From: Calocera cornea HHB12733
Lineage: Eukaryota; Basidiomycota; Dacrymycetes; Dacrymycetales; Dacrymycetaceae
Length of the DNA: 44,255 nucleotides
Reading direction: 5' to 3'
Assembly (NCBI GenBank): GCA_001632435.1
Contig: KV424118.1
Coordinates: 1-44,255 of the forward strand
Shown: one piece after another, positions 10,769 through 20,300 of the stretch
How the letters are laid out: every line of letters starts with the position of its first letter
Numbering within the stretch: the first letter of the stretch is position 1
Translations under genes and position numbers: made by a program
The notes under the pieces: generated by a model
What the model was told of the DNA's origin: nothing
Database searches by the model: none
The model's input: only the letters and a program-made list of their open reading frames with translations

Positions 10769-12056
10769 ATGCCTGCACCCCTACATCCTCTTGTCAATCT
10801 CCTCTTACCCAGCATACTATGCGCGGTCGGTTTGTGCTCGCCGTCAAAGACCATCCATCGTCTGTTGGTCGCCACCCTCTTCGCCTCGGTGGCATACATC
10901 ATCATCTTCGTCCCGCCGCCATCGCCGCGAGAAGGCATGTACAACGCTCCTACCATTAACCTCGTCACCACATCGCTGCTCGCCTCCGACTTTCTCGTCC
11001 TGCATGACCCGGCCACCGACTTTTGGAACAAAGACGGAAAGGTGTTCAAGCTAGACGGCCTCAGCTGGACGAAGATCAAATGGGCGCTCGACCTGTCAAT
11101 GAACAACTTTCGCGGCATCGGCTGGAACTTCGAAGCCAAGCATCTCTGGACCTCAGCAGGGAAGAAGGAGAGTAGACTCCGCTTCGTCCTTCGTCATCTC
11201 GTTGGAATCGCATCTTGTCTATTGGTGATGGACCTTGCCCAAACCCTTTACCGAAATCGACCGGCATGTCATACCGGCGGCTCAGTCTTCCAGGACGGCG
11301 TGGCGTGGCAGGTGGTCTATAACCTCACCGAATGGAGCAATATGGCGGCCGGTATGCTTCTCATGCATTCACTTGCCGCTGTCGTAACCGTCCCCCTCTT
11401 CATGTACGGACCCGAGGATTGGCCGAATATGTTTGGGCGAGTGCGAGATGGGTATACTGTTCGGAAGTTCTGGGGGCAAGAGAACCCATGGTGTATATGA
11501 GAGAAGTGAAAGCTGACATCGAAACAGACGCACGTGGCACCAGCTTCATCGTCGGGTGAGTATCGAAGTACCACTGCCACAAATCGTGAACTGATGTCCG
11601 TTCGATTAGTTCCTGACGATGCATGCCAAGTACTTTGCTCAAGACGTCATGGGTTTCGCTCGAGGACAGCGATTGACAACATATGTCGAGCTTTTCATTG
11701 TGTTCTTTATCTCCGGGATCGTGCACGCCTCCGGTGGATACGCGTTTCTCGGAACCTTCTCGGGAGCGATGGAAAGCCTCGTGTTCTTCGTGTTGCAAGC
11801 CGTATGCATTACTTGCGAAGATTATGTCATCCAACTGGGCAAGCGAGCAGGCCTGAAGGGTTCGACGTGGACACGATTTATCGGATATGCGTGGGTGATG
11901 GCGTGGTTGGCCTTCTCCAATCCCGTTCGATCGGAATCGTTGGCGAGGGGTGGGCTGTGGGATCAAACCGATCAACCGCAGCTGTGTTTCGTGCAAGGAT
12001 TGATCGAGCGCCTCGGTTCCCGCGCCCCCACAAGAACGAAGTTATCATCGATGTAG
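10769..12056 (+). CDS. Wax-synthase-type MBOAT acyltransferase B1
   Basis: Three exons (10769..11475, 11528..11555, 11610..12056) give 393 residues. Family motifs in order: LLASDFLVLHDPATDFW, LDLSMNNFRGIGWNFE, LRFVLRHLVG, GGSVFQDGVAW, TVRKFWG|RTWHQLHRR|FLT and FFISGIVHASGG. His240 and His284 are the conserved pair. The middle exon is only 28 nt and encodes RTWHQLHRR. The first intron has a GC donor (gcaaga) instead of GT; the sister copy B2 has gtaaga at the same place. B1 differs from B2 by a three-residue length change in exon 1 and scattered substitutions. Compared with lineage A it has a shorter N-terminus and an extra intron. Substrate unknown; endomembrane location inferred from the hydrophobic profile. 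Confidence 0.88.
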
Positions 12057-12556
12057 TTGGAGCTTTTGGTAGGTCCGGGAGCGTTCGTATTAGTCGTCTT
12101 GTATATTTGTTCATGTCCAGTGCGACCGGAAACCTTTGTAATGATTCAGTTTCGACTCAAAACGGAGAGCTGCTTGCCCACATTGCATGCATCAAGAGGC
12201 ATGATGGCTCCGTATGAGAAGCCAAACACGGGGCCGATATGCTTCGCTGTGATTTTCGCGTCCGACGGAGACAATCGCTCATCTCGTGCAGAGTCCTTCC
12301 TTCGGCTGTCTTCACTTCCTTTGTTGAGCCTCGTTGACCATACCTCCATGATCCTACATTTTCTCTCCAATTCGATTGGAGAACAATCCTGTGGATACGA
12401 GTGTTCTCCGCCGATGTGGGTTCAAGCTGGGTTGTCAAGGGGTCGGGATCGGGAGGGAGCCTGCGGTGCACTGAATAAAGTCCTGTGTTGCTCTTTGGTC
12501 CTCGAGATATCTCTCAAGAGCATCTGAGTAACAAACCTTCACTCACCTCGCAGAAA
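12057..12556. other. Spacer between MBOAT B1 and C1
   Basis: A 500-bp non-coding spacer that is conserved, in inverted orientation, between B2 and C2 (28147-28647). It includes the B 3' region and the C promoter/5' leader. A frame running from 12485 into C1 exists, but its Met is outside the conserved start. Confidence 0.6.
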
Positions 12557-13767
12557 ATGTTGCTGAAGCTTGTGTTCAATCTGCTTTTCGCGTTCGGGCT
12601 CTTCATCGATTCGATTCGAATGCGCCTATCGCTCGTTGCCGCTCTCGCTGCCATCGCCGGATATGACATCATCTGTTCGCCTTCACCAAATCGTCTCACG
12701 GCCATGTATGACGCACATACCTTCATGAATGGCTTGCTTCTTGCTTCCGACTTGCTGATCCTGCACAACCCGAAGACCGACGTTTGGCATAGACAAGCGG
12801 GCCACATACAGCAACAGCCGCTGGATTGGAAGAAGATCTTGCTAGCCCTCGAACTGACAGTTAACTCTCGAGGCATTGGATGGAACTTCGACGTACGAGG
12901 GTCCAAATCGTCAAGGCTCACATCGACGGAGAGCCGAGCACAATTTATCGTCCGGCAGGTGGCAAGGGGTACAGCGGCGTGGCTCTTGATCGACCTGACC
13001 AGGACCATCTTCCGATATCGTAACACCTGTCACATCCAAGGGTCGCTCTTCCAGGATGGTCCGACATGGCAAGCCGTCTACGTTCTCGCCGGATGGACGA
13101 ATATAGCGGGTAGTATGGTCGTTCCGCATGCGGTCATTGCAGCGATCACTGTCGGTGTCGGATTGTACCGACCGGAAGATTGGCCTAAAATGTTTGATAT
13201 TGCGGAGGGTTACACTGTCAGGAGGTTCTGGGGGTAAGAGTCCATTATCAATCGTAAAGGATATTGCGATACTGAGACCAGAATAGCCGCGCTTGGCATC
13301 AGCTGTGGCGCAGGGTACGTGTTCAGCGCCGAGTCTGTGGTGTGCACGATAGCTGAAGCTCTTCACAGTTCTTGACATCCCACGGAAGATTCTTCACTCA
13401 GAACCTGCTTGGTTTATCACATGGTTCCCGATTGACGAGCTATGCAGAGCTCTACTTTGCTTTCTTCCTCTCCGGTTTCGTACACTTCGTCGGCGCGTTC
13501 GCTTTCCTCCGGAACACTCGTGCGGCAATAGGCACCATACACTTCTTCCTTCTGCAAGCGGTCCTTGTAACCTGCGAGGACATGATTATTGTGGTTGGAC
13601 GGGGACTGGGGCTGAAAGGGTCATCGTGGATGAGAGCGGTGGGTTATGCATGGGTCGCCTTGTCGTTGGTGCTGTTGACGCCGATCCGTACGGAAGCCCT
13701 TGTGCATGGTGGGATATGGGAGCAAACTGGAACAGCGGAGTACTCGGTCATTCAGAGACTGATATAG
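12557..13767 (+). CDS. Wax-synthase-type MBOAT acyltransferase C1
   Basis: Three exons (12557..13233, 13287..13314, 13369..13767) give 367 residues. Motifs: LLLASDLLILHNPKTDVWH, VNSRGIGWNFD, FIVRQVARG, GSLFQDGPTWQ, TVRRFWG|RAWHQLWRR|FLT and FFLSGFVHFVGAF. His230 and His274 are the conserved pair. The 28-nt middle exon carries RAWHQLWRR. I chose Met12557 over the in-frame Met at 12485 because both C copies align from MLLKLVFNLL, and the upstream extension is hydrophilic and lies next to the cag leader. Eight substitutions separate it from C2 over the first 225 residues. The extreme C-terminus differs (IQRLI here). It sits downstream of B1 in the same orientation. Substrate unknown. Confidence 0.88.
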
Positions 13768-14260
13768 TCCCGCATATGTGTTTTCAGGGAGAATCGTGTT
13801 GTTTAATCTCTAGATACGCATGGAGTTCAATTCGTGCGGGCTGAGAAGGAACTCTGAGTCTGGCACGGGCGCCGAGAACGCGTTGGTTGCCCTCTGAGAG
13901 TCCATGGGAGAGGCGTTGCAAGCTCAACCAGAATAGGAATCGCAGAAAGCAAGCTAATATATATGACGCTTGGAGATGGGGCTAACAGAAAATCAGCAGA
14001 AGTGGAGAGTGAGAACACCGTTTACGTAAACGCGGCGTGATCGATGAAGGCGCGGAAAGCAAAGCACGTGAAAATCCCAGTGACCCCACTGATCGCGAGC
14101 CATGGCTGCGCTCTCTCGCTTACCACCGTCATCCCGCCTTCTTCCTTTCCGATGCTGTCCACAGGCTCGGAACATGAGCAATGCTCCGCCAGTATACCCC
14201 GTCGAACCTGACCTGAAAGAATTGCAATTCCCACCACTAAGGCATATGTGTGTCTAGACT
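13768..14260. other. Spacer with MBOAT relic between C1 and A2
   Basis: Convergent space of 493 bp between C1 (+) and A2 (-). It is non-coding apart from the 77-bp decayed MBOAT fragment at 14137-14213. Confidence 0.6.
14137..14213 (+). pseudogene. Relic of an A-lineage MBOAT exon 2
   Basis: These 77 bp align to the A1 exon-2 stretch that encodes the end of FFLSGAVHW and the following GTWAMLRQYTAPNLT. Identity is high, but the Trp after the catalytic His has become Arg (tgg to agg) and the alignment stops abruptly on both sides. No open gene surrounds it. It is on the plus strand, opposite to A2, so it marks a separate A-type copy that was lost. Confidence 0.75.
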
Positions 14261-15516
14261 CTACAGTCCAGTCCGCTCATACCCCGGGTGCCACTTCCCT
14301 TCCCAAATCCCCTGCACGAGCGAAAACTCATTCTGATGCGACAGCTCCAAGAATCCGGCCTTGACCAGCGGCTCGGTCCATATCGGCGTGAGGAGGACCA
14401 ACCAGGCCACGACCCAGACGTACCCGAGGAGGCGCACGGACCAGCCGTCTTTGATCCCTAATCGCTTTCCGAAGGCAACGATAAAGTCCTCGAGGGTGAT
14501 CACTGCTGCCTGCAGAAGGAAGAATAGCATCGTGCGGTTCGCTCCCGTGTGATGCCGCAGCAGTGCATACGACCCTACCCAATGGACGGCACCGGAGAGG
14601 AAGAAGGTGAGGTAGAGCTCGAGATAGCGGAGGAGAGGATTCCCTTTCTTTACTCCGAGGATGGAGCGGGAGACGAATTGGGCGTTGGCGGTCAGGAACT
14701 GGCGGCAGAGTTGGTGCCATGCACGGCTGGTTCTGTCAGCCGATGATCTGAGCTCAAGTGCCAGGAGCCGACGTACCCCCAGAAACGACGTACAGTGTAG
14801 GCCTGCTGAAATCCGCCGAAGAGATTGGGCCAGTGGGACGGCTTGGAGATGCCCAGAAGGACGCACACGCCAGCCAGTAACGAGTGCGTCAGGATCATGC
14901 CGAAGCTGATGTCCGAATAGAACGCCGCAACATAGAGTGTCAGCCACCCAGGGCCGTCTTGGAAGAATGAGCCTCCCGCATGGCAAGCTGGGCGCTTGCG
15001 AAAGAGAGTCAACTTCAGGTCGCCAATGACATACGCGAAGGCCCAGCGGACGACCTGTCGGAGGACGAAGCGGAAGCGGCCCATGGAGTCGGAGGGATGT
15101 GGCGGGTGCACCTTGGCCGCCTCCCAATTCCAGCCGATGCCACGCATGTTTGTGGAGAGCTCGAATGCCCACATAATCCGCTTCCACCACGGAAGGTCCC
15201 GGTACTTGGTCTCGTCGATGCGATGGTAGTCCCTCTGCGGGTCGTGTAGGACGAGGAAGTCGCAGGCGAGAAGCAGTTGCGAGACATAGGTGTTGGCCAA
15301 GCCGTGATCTTGCCAGGGGTTTCCCACCGTCGCAAAGAAAGCGATGAATGTGTCGATGGCGACCATACATAGGAAAAAGACGCGGCGAATGGCTAAGGAT
15401 GGGACAAGCAGGCCGACGATGAAAATGACACTGGTCACGAAGCAGCACGGGACGAGAGCAGGCGGGATGACTGTCAGCCCGTTGGCCAAATGTGGCGACA
15501 TGATAGAGTCGGCCAT
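14261..15516 (-). CDS. Wax-synthase-type MBOAT acyltransferase A2
   Basis: Two exons, complement(14777..15516) and complement(14261..14726), give 401 residues, the same length as A1. Motifs are intact: LLLACDFLVLHDPQRDYH, LPWWKRIMWA, NMRGIGWNWE, FRFVLRQVVRW, GGSFFQDGPGW, TVRRFWG|RAWHQLCRQF and FFLSGAVHW. His251 and His295 are the conserved pair. The intron is phase 2 at the same Gly as in every other copy. Its acceptor is the accag next to the RAWH codons rather than the earlier gacag, because only that keeps the frame. Met15516 (MADSIM) was chosen by alignment with MSDT/MADD/MADT in the other A genes. It is the first unit of a tandem pair with A3. Substrate unknown. Confidence 0.9.
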
Positions 15517-16270
15517 TGGCTGAAAGTGCCGAATAGGGCAGTCGTGGGGTGGGGCCGATGAAGAGTTACGGACTCCAGACAGCGGTCGAGACGACCTTTT
15601 GACTGCGAAGAGAATGGCGTCCACACCAGCAGGCAAGACACCGACGCCTGAGTTGTCCCGTCTCAATTTCCGGCAAGCCTTTCATCAGCAAGACCGCTGC
15701 AGAACAGCTCGCTTAAAAAGCAGGACCGAACAGCATGCCCTCTAGGTCAGCGGCCAAGACAGGCACGGATTCACAACTCCAGCCACAACTGTCCAGTATC
15801 GTTTCCCGGAAGTGTCCTATTAGCAAGACCGCTACACATCGCGGTGGGGGGGGGAGGTTCTAAAGTAGATCGAGCGCTAGGGACAGCACACGTGTATGGG
15901 CCCCAGGCTTCCACGTCGCTCCCGACTATCTCGGAAGTTGATCGCAGTCGCTCCCGACTATCTCGGAAGTTGATCGCAGTGAGGCGAGCGAGCTCCCTGT
16001 CTCCGGCGCTGATTTGCTGAGTCTTGTGCTGTAGTTCCACTCAGCGCGTTGGCTTCAGAAGTCTGGTTCTGGAACCAAAAGATGTGAATAGACCGATCGA
16101 CAGCAGAGGACCCGCCGAAGAGGGCTGCAATATCTGTGCACAAGATGTCCGGGCGCAACACAGTTGGCTCCTGCCTATCTTAGACAGCTACGCCGGGCCG
16201 AGAATAGCCTCTCCCACATGAAAATGAATCCAATTCCCACCACTAAGACAAATGTATGCATGTTTGGGCT
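15517..16270. other. A2 upstream region
   Basis: This 754-bp stretch holds the A2 promoter and the A3 3' region; no gene seen. A TCAAAAGG element (15595-15602, minus strand) sits where A1 has its TATA-like box. A homopolymer run of G lies at about 15845-15855. Most of the stretch is homologous to the DNA upstream of A3. Confidence 0.55.
15916..15979. repeat. 32-bp tandem repeat, two copies
   Basis: A perfect two-copy direct repeat of period 32 starting tcgctcccgactatctcgg. The corresponding place upstream of A3 has a single copy, so this duplication happened after the A2/A3 split. Confidence 0.85.
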
Positions 16271-17509
16271 CTACAGCCCAGTCCGTTCGTACTCGGGGTG
16301 CCACTTCCCTTCCCAAATCCCCTGCACAAACGAAAACTCATTCTGATGCGACAGCTCCAAAAATCCGGCCTTGACGAGCGGCTCGGTCCAAATCGGCGTG
16401 AGCAGGACCAACCAGGCGACGACCCAGACGTATCCGAGGAGGCGCACGGGCCAACCGTCTTTGATCCCCAAGCGCTTGCCGAAGGCAACGAGTAAGTCCT
16501 CGAGGGTGATCACTGCTGCCTGGAGAAGGAAGAACAGCACCGTGCGGTTCGCCCCGGCGTACTGCCGCAGAAGTGCGTACGACCCTACCCAATGGACGGC
16601 GCCAGAGAGGAAGAAGGTGAGGTAGAGCTCGGAATAGCGGAGGAGCGGAGTCCCCTTCTTCAGCCCGAGGACGGAGCGAGAGATGAACTGGGCGTTGGAG
16701 GTCAGGAACCGGCGCCAGAGCTGGTGCCATGCACGTCTGGGCTTGTCAGCCGATGTGCACTCTCAAGAGCGGGAGACGACGTACCCCCAGAAACGCCGCA
16801 TACTGTATGCCTGCTGCATCCCGCCGTAGAAGTTGGGCCACTGGGACGGCCTGGAGATGCCCAAAAGGACACACACGCCTGCCACGAACGAGTGCACCAG
16901 GATCATGCCGAAGCAGATGTCGGAGTAATAGGCTGCGACGTAGAGTGCCTGCCACACAGGGCCATCCTGGAGGAACGAGCCTCCCGCCTGGCAGGCTGCA
17001 CGCTTGCGGAAGAGGGTCAACGCCAGGTCGGAAATGAGGTACGCGTAGGCCCAGCGGACGGCCTGTCGGAGGACGAAGCGGAAGCGGCCCATCGAGTCGG
17101 AGGGGTGTGACGGATGCACCTTGAGGGCCTCCCAGTTCCAGCCGATGCCGCGCATGTTTGCGGCGAGGTCGATTGCCCACAAAATCCGCTTCCACCATGG
17201 CAAGTCGTGGTACTTGCCTTCGTCGATGCGGCGGCAGTCCCGCTGCGAGTCGTGCAGGACGAGGAAGTCGCAGGCGAGGAGCAGTTGCGAGACACAGAGG
17301 TTGTCCACTTGCCAGGTTCTTTTCGTTGTGGCAAAGAAGACGAAGAGCGTGTCCACGGCCATCATGCATAAGAAGAAGACGCGGCGAGTGGCAGAGGACG
17401 GGACGAGCAATCCGACGATGAAAATCACGCTCGCCAGGAAGCAGGCGACAGAAGGCGGGATGAGCGTCATGCCCTTTGCCAACGGCAGCGGTATGGTATC
17501 GTCGGCCAT
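16271..17509 (-). CDS. Wax-synthase-type MBOAT acyltransferase A3
   Basis: Two exons, complement(16785..17509) and complement(16271..16736), give 396 residues. Motifs: LLLACDFLVLHDSQRD, LPWWKRILWAID, NMRGIGWNWE, FRFVLRQAVRW, GGSFLQDGPVWQ and SMRRFWG|RAWHQL; the last exon encodes the SGAVHWVG block. His246 and His290 are the conserved pair. It lacks five residues in the loop after the third hydrophobic segment, where A1/A2 have GxPWxDHxLAN. The last 130 residues are very close to A2, which suggests recent duplication or conversion. Met17509 (MADDTI) was chosen by alignment; an upstream in-frame Met at 17650 would add a charged leader absent elsewhere. Substrate unknown. Confidence 0.9.
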
Positions 17510-18349
17510 TCGGTCACCGTGTCGAGAAAGTATTGTCGCGTGCACCAGAGCTATGGCCTCCAGACTTTTGCAGAGACGACCTTTTGACCGCGAATAGAGC
17601 GCCCTCCAGGTCAGCAGCCAAGAGTCCCTCGCCTCCATAACTCCGGCCACAATCGTCCAGTGCAGTTAGAAGCAGGTCGAAGACTAGGGACAGCATGCGT
17701 GTATGCCGTGCGCCAGGCTTCCGGGTCGCTCCCGACCTTCTCGCGGGCCGATCGCAGTGAGGGAAGCGAGATCCTCGTCTCCGGCACTGATTTTTCAGTA
17801 TTGTGCTGTAGTGCCATTCAGTCCGTTGCAAAGGTATTCTTCTGGCACTGGAAGATGTGAGCACACTGGAAGATGTGAGCAGAACGATCGAGAGCAGTGG
17901 ATGCGATTCGCAGCCGAAGACGACAGATCGGTCTGTGGACAGGATGTCCGGGTGCACCGGTCATGAGGTCGTGTCGAGAAACTGATGTTCATCCGGGCAT
18001 ACATACCGTAACCGCGGTCAATCGGGAAGGAATGAGCAGCAAGTTCCAGTTGTGCATGGCAATGGCGCGCAGAAAGACTGCCAGATCCGGTGGGAACATC
18101 AAACCCACTATCAGTGGCTGTGCCACGGCTGCAGAGTCCGCTGAGGGCCAACTGCCTCCGCAAACGGGGCGAGGAAATAACTCGGGGAGCCGGGGTTCGG
18201 AGGAGCTGCACAGGTGGCTGTGTACCAGCACAGCCACTCCCTGAAGGGAGTGGTGACTTTACTGGCCAGCTTGAGAAGTACCGTACAGGCCTAGGACAGC
18301 AACAGCACCAAATCAAGCTACATCCTTGCATCATTCCGGCCTTCTCACC
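17510..18349. other. Divergent spacer, MBOAT A3 / LIN1
   Basis: An 840-bp intergenic region between the start codons of A3 (-) and LIN1 (+). The first ~480 bp are homologous to the A2 upstream block. A TCAAAAGG element lies at 17580-17587 on the minus strand. The remainder (about 18000-18349) is presumably the LIN1 promoter; no gene seen. Confidence 0.5.
17846..17881. repeat. 18-bp tandem repeat, two copies
   Basis: The unit cactggaagatgtgagca occurs twice in direct succession in the region upstream of A3. The homologous A2 upstream region has only one related copy, so this too is a lineage-specific slippage event. Confidence 0.85.
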
Positions 18350-19672
18350 ATGCCGCCCCGATCCTCACGAAAACGAGAGCGCTCCTCGCCCTCCCCCCCG
18401 CCCAAGCGAGCGCGCTTCGACGACGCCGCCCTCGCCGCAGCAGAGGACCGCGTGTTCGAGGACTCTGTGGATGCCAACCTCGAGATCTCCGCGCGGGACG
18501 CCAAGCGCTCGGTGAATGTCGATGGGTATGAGTCGGATAGCACCGACGATGGGGAGGGGGTTGTGCTGAGTCGGAGAAGCGGGGCGAATGAGATGGCCGA
18601 TGAGGAGGAGGATATGTTCGCCCCTTCTGGGGCTGCCGGCAAGGACGGGGTGAAGGATGATGAGGGAGATGATGACGATGATGACGATGAACTACGAGGG
18701 GGAAGGAGGAAGGAGAAGGTGCTCGCGCTTGGGGACATTGAAGGGCAAGAGTTCGGCGAGGTGGGCGGGGACGACGACGATGAGGAGGACGAGGACGAGA
18801 TCATCGACGAAGACGAAGCGGAGCGGCGGGCGAAGAAGGGGATGGGGTTCGAGCTCACCGGGTTCAACATGAAGGAGGAGATGGAGGAGGGCAAGTTTGT
18901 GGACGACGGGACGTTTGTGCGCACCCGCGACCCGCACGAGATGCACGATCGCTGGCTGGAGGGGACGAGCGAGCGGGAGATGAAGCGCGCGAGGAGGGCG
19001 CATGAGCGGCGCGAGCGGGAGGAGAGGGAAAGGGAGGAGAAGGAACAGGGGGAACAGCGCTCGAAGCCGAAGGAGGAGTACGAGCTCGAGCTCGTTCAGC
19101 TCATGAAGAAGGGCGAGTCGGTCATGGAGACGCTGCAGCGGCTGGGGGCAGAGGCGAAGCGGTCTGGCGCGCAGAAGCACAAGGCGAAGCGGAAACCTGC
19201 TGGCCCTGCTGCCGCAGCGATGGACGTTGATGCTCCCCCCCCTGCAAACGGGAACGGGCATACGAACGGGCACGCCGAGCCCACCGCAATCGAGCAAGTT
19301 ACCGCGCTCGCGTCGGCGCTGATGGGCCTCGGCGACATGGACATCTACGAGGAGACATACGAGCAGCTGCTCCGCTCCGTGCGCCGTTCCGGCATCGTCT
19401 CGCCCGAATGGGTTCCTCCGTCACAAACCCCGCCGCGCGCGCCCTCGCCCCCACCCGACACGGTGCAATACGAGTACAGATGGGCGCCCGAGTACGTCGC
19501 GTCCGCCGGCGGGACCGCAGATGCCGGGGCGAGATTCGGGCCGTTTGGGAAGCGCGAGCTGGACGCCTGGCGCGCCGCGGGGTATTTCGGCGGATTTGAC
19601 CTCTGCGAGAGGGTCCAGCTGCGAAGGGTCGGAGATTTGGACTGGGGTCGGTGGAACACCGTCTTCTCTTAA
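18350..19672 (+). CDS. LIN1: LIN1/CD2BP2-type GYF-domain splicing factor
   Basis: A single exon of 440 residues. The start has a good context (caccATGCCG). Residues 1-30 are basic and Ser/Pro-rich (SSRKRERSSPS). Then come DGYESDSTDDGE, several acidic Asp/Glu runs, and the family block GFNMKEEMEEGKFVDDGTFVR followed by DPHEMHDRWLEG (given in pieces). A charged coiled-coil-like Arg/Glu region and a variable linker follow. The C-terminal GYF domain (about 375-440) has YEYRWAPEY, FGPFGKRELDAWRAAGYF and CERVQLRRV. This is the architecture of human CD2BP2 (U5-52K) and yeast Lin1, which bind the U5 snRNP protein Prp6 during tri-snRNP assembly in the nucleus. The GYF domain recognises Pro-rich ligands. 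No introns. Confidence 0.93.
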   Translation: MPPRSSRKRERSSPSPPPKRARFDDAALAAAEDRVFEDSVDANLEISARDAKRSVNVDGYESDSTDDGEGVVLSRRSGANEMADEEEDMFAPSGAAGKDGVKDDEGDDDDDDDELRGGRRKEKVLALGDIEGQEFGEVGGDDDDEEDEDEIIDEDEAERRAKKGMGFELTGFNMKEEMEEGKFVDDGTFVRTRDPHEMHDRWLEGTSEREMKRARRAHERREREEREREEKEQGEQRSKPKEEYELELVQLMKKGESVMETLQRLGAEAKRSGAQKHKAKRKPAGPAAAAMDVDAPPPANGNGHTNGHAEPTAIEQVTALASALMGLGDMDIYEETYEQLLRSVRRSGIVSPEWVPPSQTPPRAPSPPPDTVQYEYRWAPEYVASAGGTADAGARFGPFGKRELDAWRAAGYFGGFDLCERVQLRRVGDLDWGRWNTVFS

Positions 19673-20300
19673 CAACGACGACGACGATGATCTTCTTCTT
19701 CTTCTGAGCTTCCTGTATTCTGCACCTAATGCGGGGCCGAGGGCCCTTATCCGCTTCATGTACACCATCCTGCATGTTCCCACCCTCCCTCGCGATCCAT
19801 CTGCATGCTATCGAGTCCATCCAGCACGCAGTGAATCCCCTGCCGCACGCCTCTATTTCGGCCCCCATTCCCGGAGCACGGCGCCACACGTAGACGCATT
19901 CCTTAGGGACGGGACCGGGACCGGGACCGATTTGCGATCTGCCGGTGTGCGGTTTTCGGTTTATCCGAGGCGTCTCCTTCTCCACATGCATGTCATATCA
20001 CCGACATTTCACCCGGGAGAGTACCCTGGCCAGGGCAGGCAAGCTCAGGGTAGGCCTCTCCCGGTACGGTACAGTGAGTGTGCGGGTGCGGCCGCCTGCA
20101 AACCCTGGGCCTAGGGTGCGGCATCGGCATACTACCGAGGCTGGCCCACCCCACCGACCCACGCTGCCCGTGCACGGGCCGACCAGCCAGCCAGTACTGC
20201 TGGCCACTCGATGCTGGCTCGGCGCCCCCTCCCCCTCCTCCTCGTGCGCTTTGACCTCCTCTCCCACCGCCTGGTCCGCCTCACAACCCGCGCTCGAACG
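19673..20300. other. Spacer between LIN1 and IAH1
   Basis: A 628-bp region without a gene. It starts with a run of acgacg/ttcttc triplets just after the LIN1 stop, contains a gggacc hexamer repeated about four times near 19909-19930, and ends with the IAH1 promoter. No TATA box seen. Confidence 0.5.

Larger units (their letters stand above)
10522..13760 (+). repeat. Arm 1 of ~3.2-kb inverted duplication (B1-C1)
   Basis: This arm carries the B promoter, gene B1, the B-C spacer and gene C1. It matches 26935-30158 in inverted orientation throughout, including introns and intergenic DNA. Boundaries are by eye: the left limit is near gtagccgcgaagc, and the right limit is just before the C1 stop, where the two copies diverge. 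Confidence 0.85.
14222..17990. repeat. Tandem duplication of ~1.8-2 kb (A2 and A3 units)
   Basis: Unit 1 (about 14222-16220) and unit 2 (about 16230-17990) are direct copies. Each begins with a shared 3' UTR element (attcccaccactaag), contains an A-lineage MBOAT on the minus strand, and ends with a matching upstream block that includes ctagggacagca, cgctcccgac and aggatgtccggg-type segments. Divergence is moderate. Confidence 0.8.

Noticed and set aside
12485..12556. Upstream in-frame Met for MBOAT C1 (and its C2 counterpart at 28218)
   Set aside because: Adds 24 hydrophilic residues ahead of the hydrophobic N-terminus. Present in both copies only because the leader was duplicated too.
8873..17509. 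Classical terpenoid or polyketide biosynthetic cluster
   Set aside because: No terpene cyclase, prenyltransferase, PKS, NRPS, P450 or cluster-type transcription factor is present in the window.
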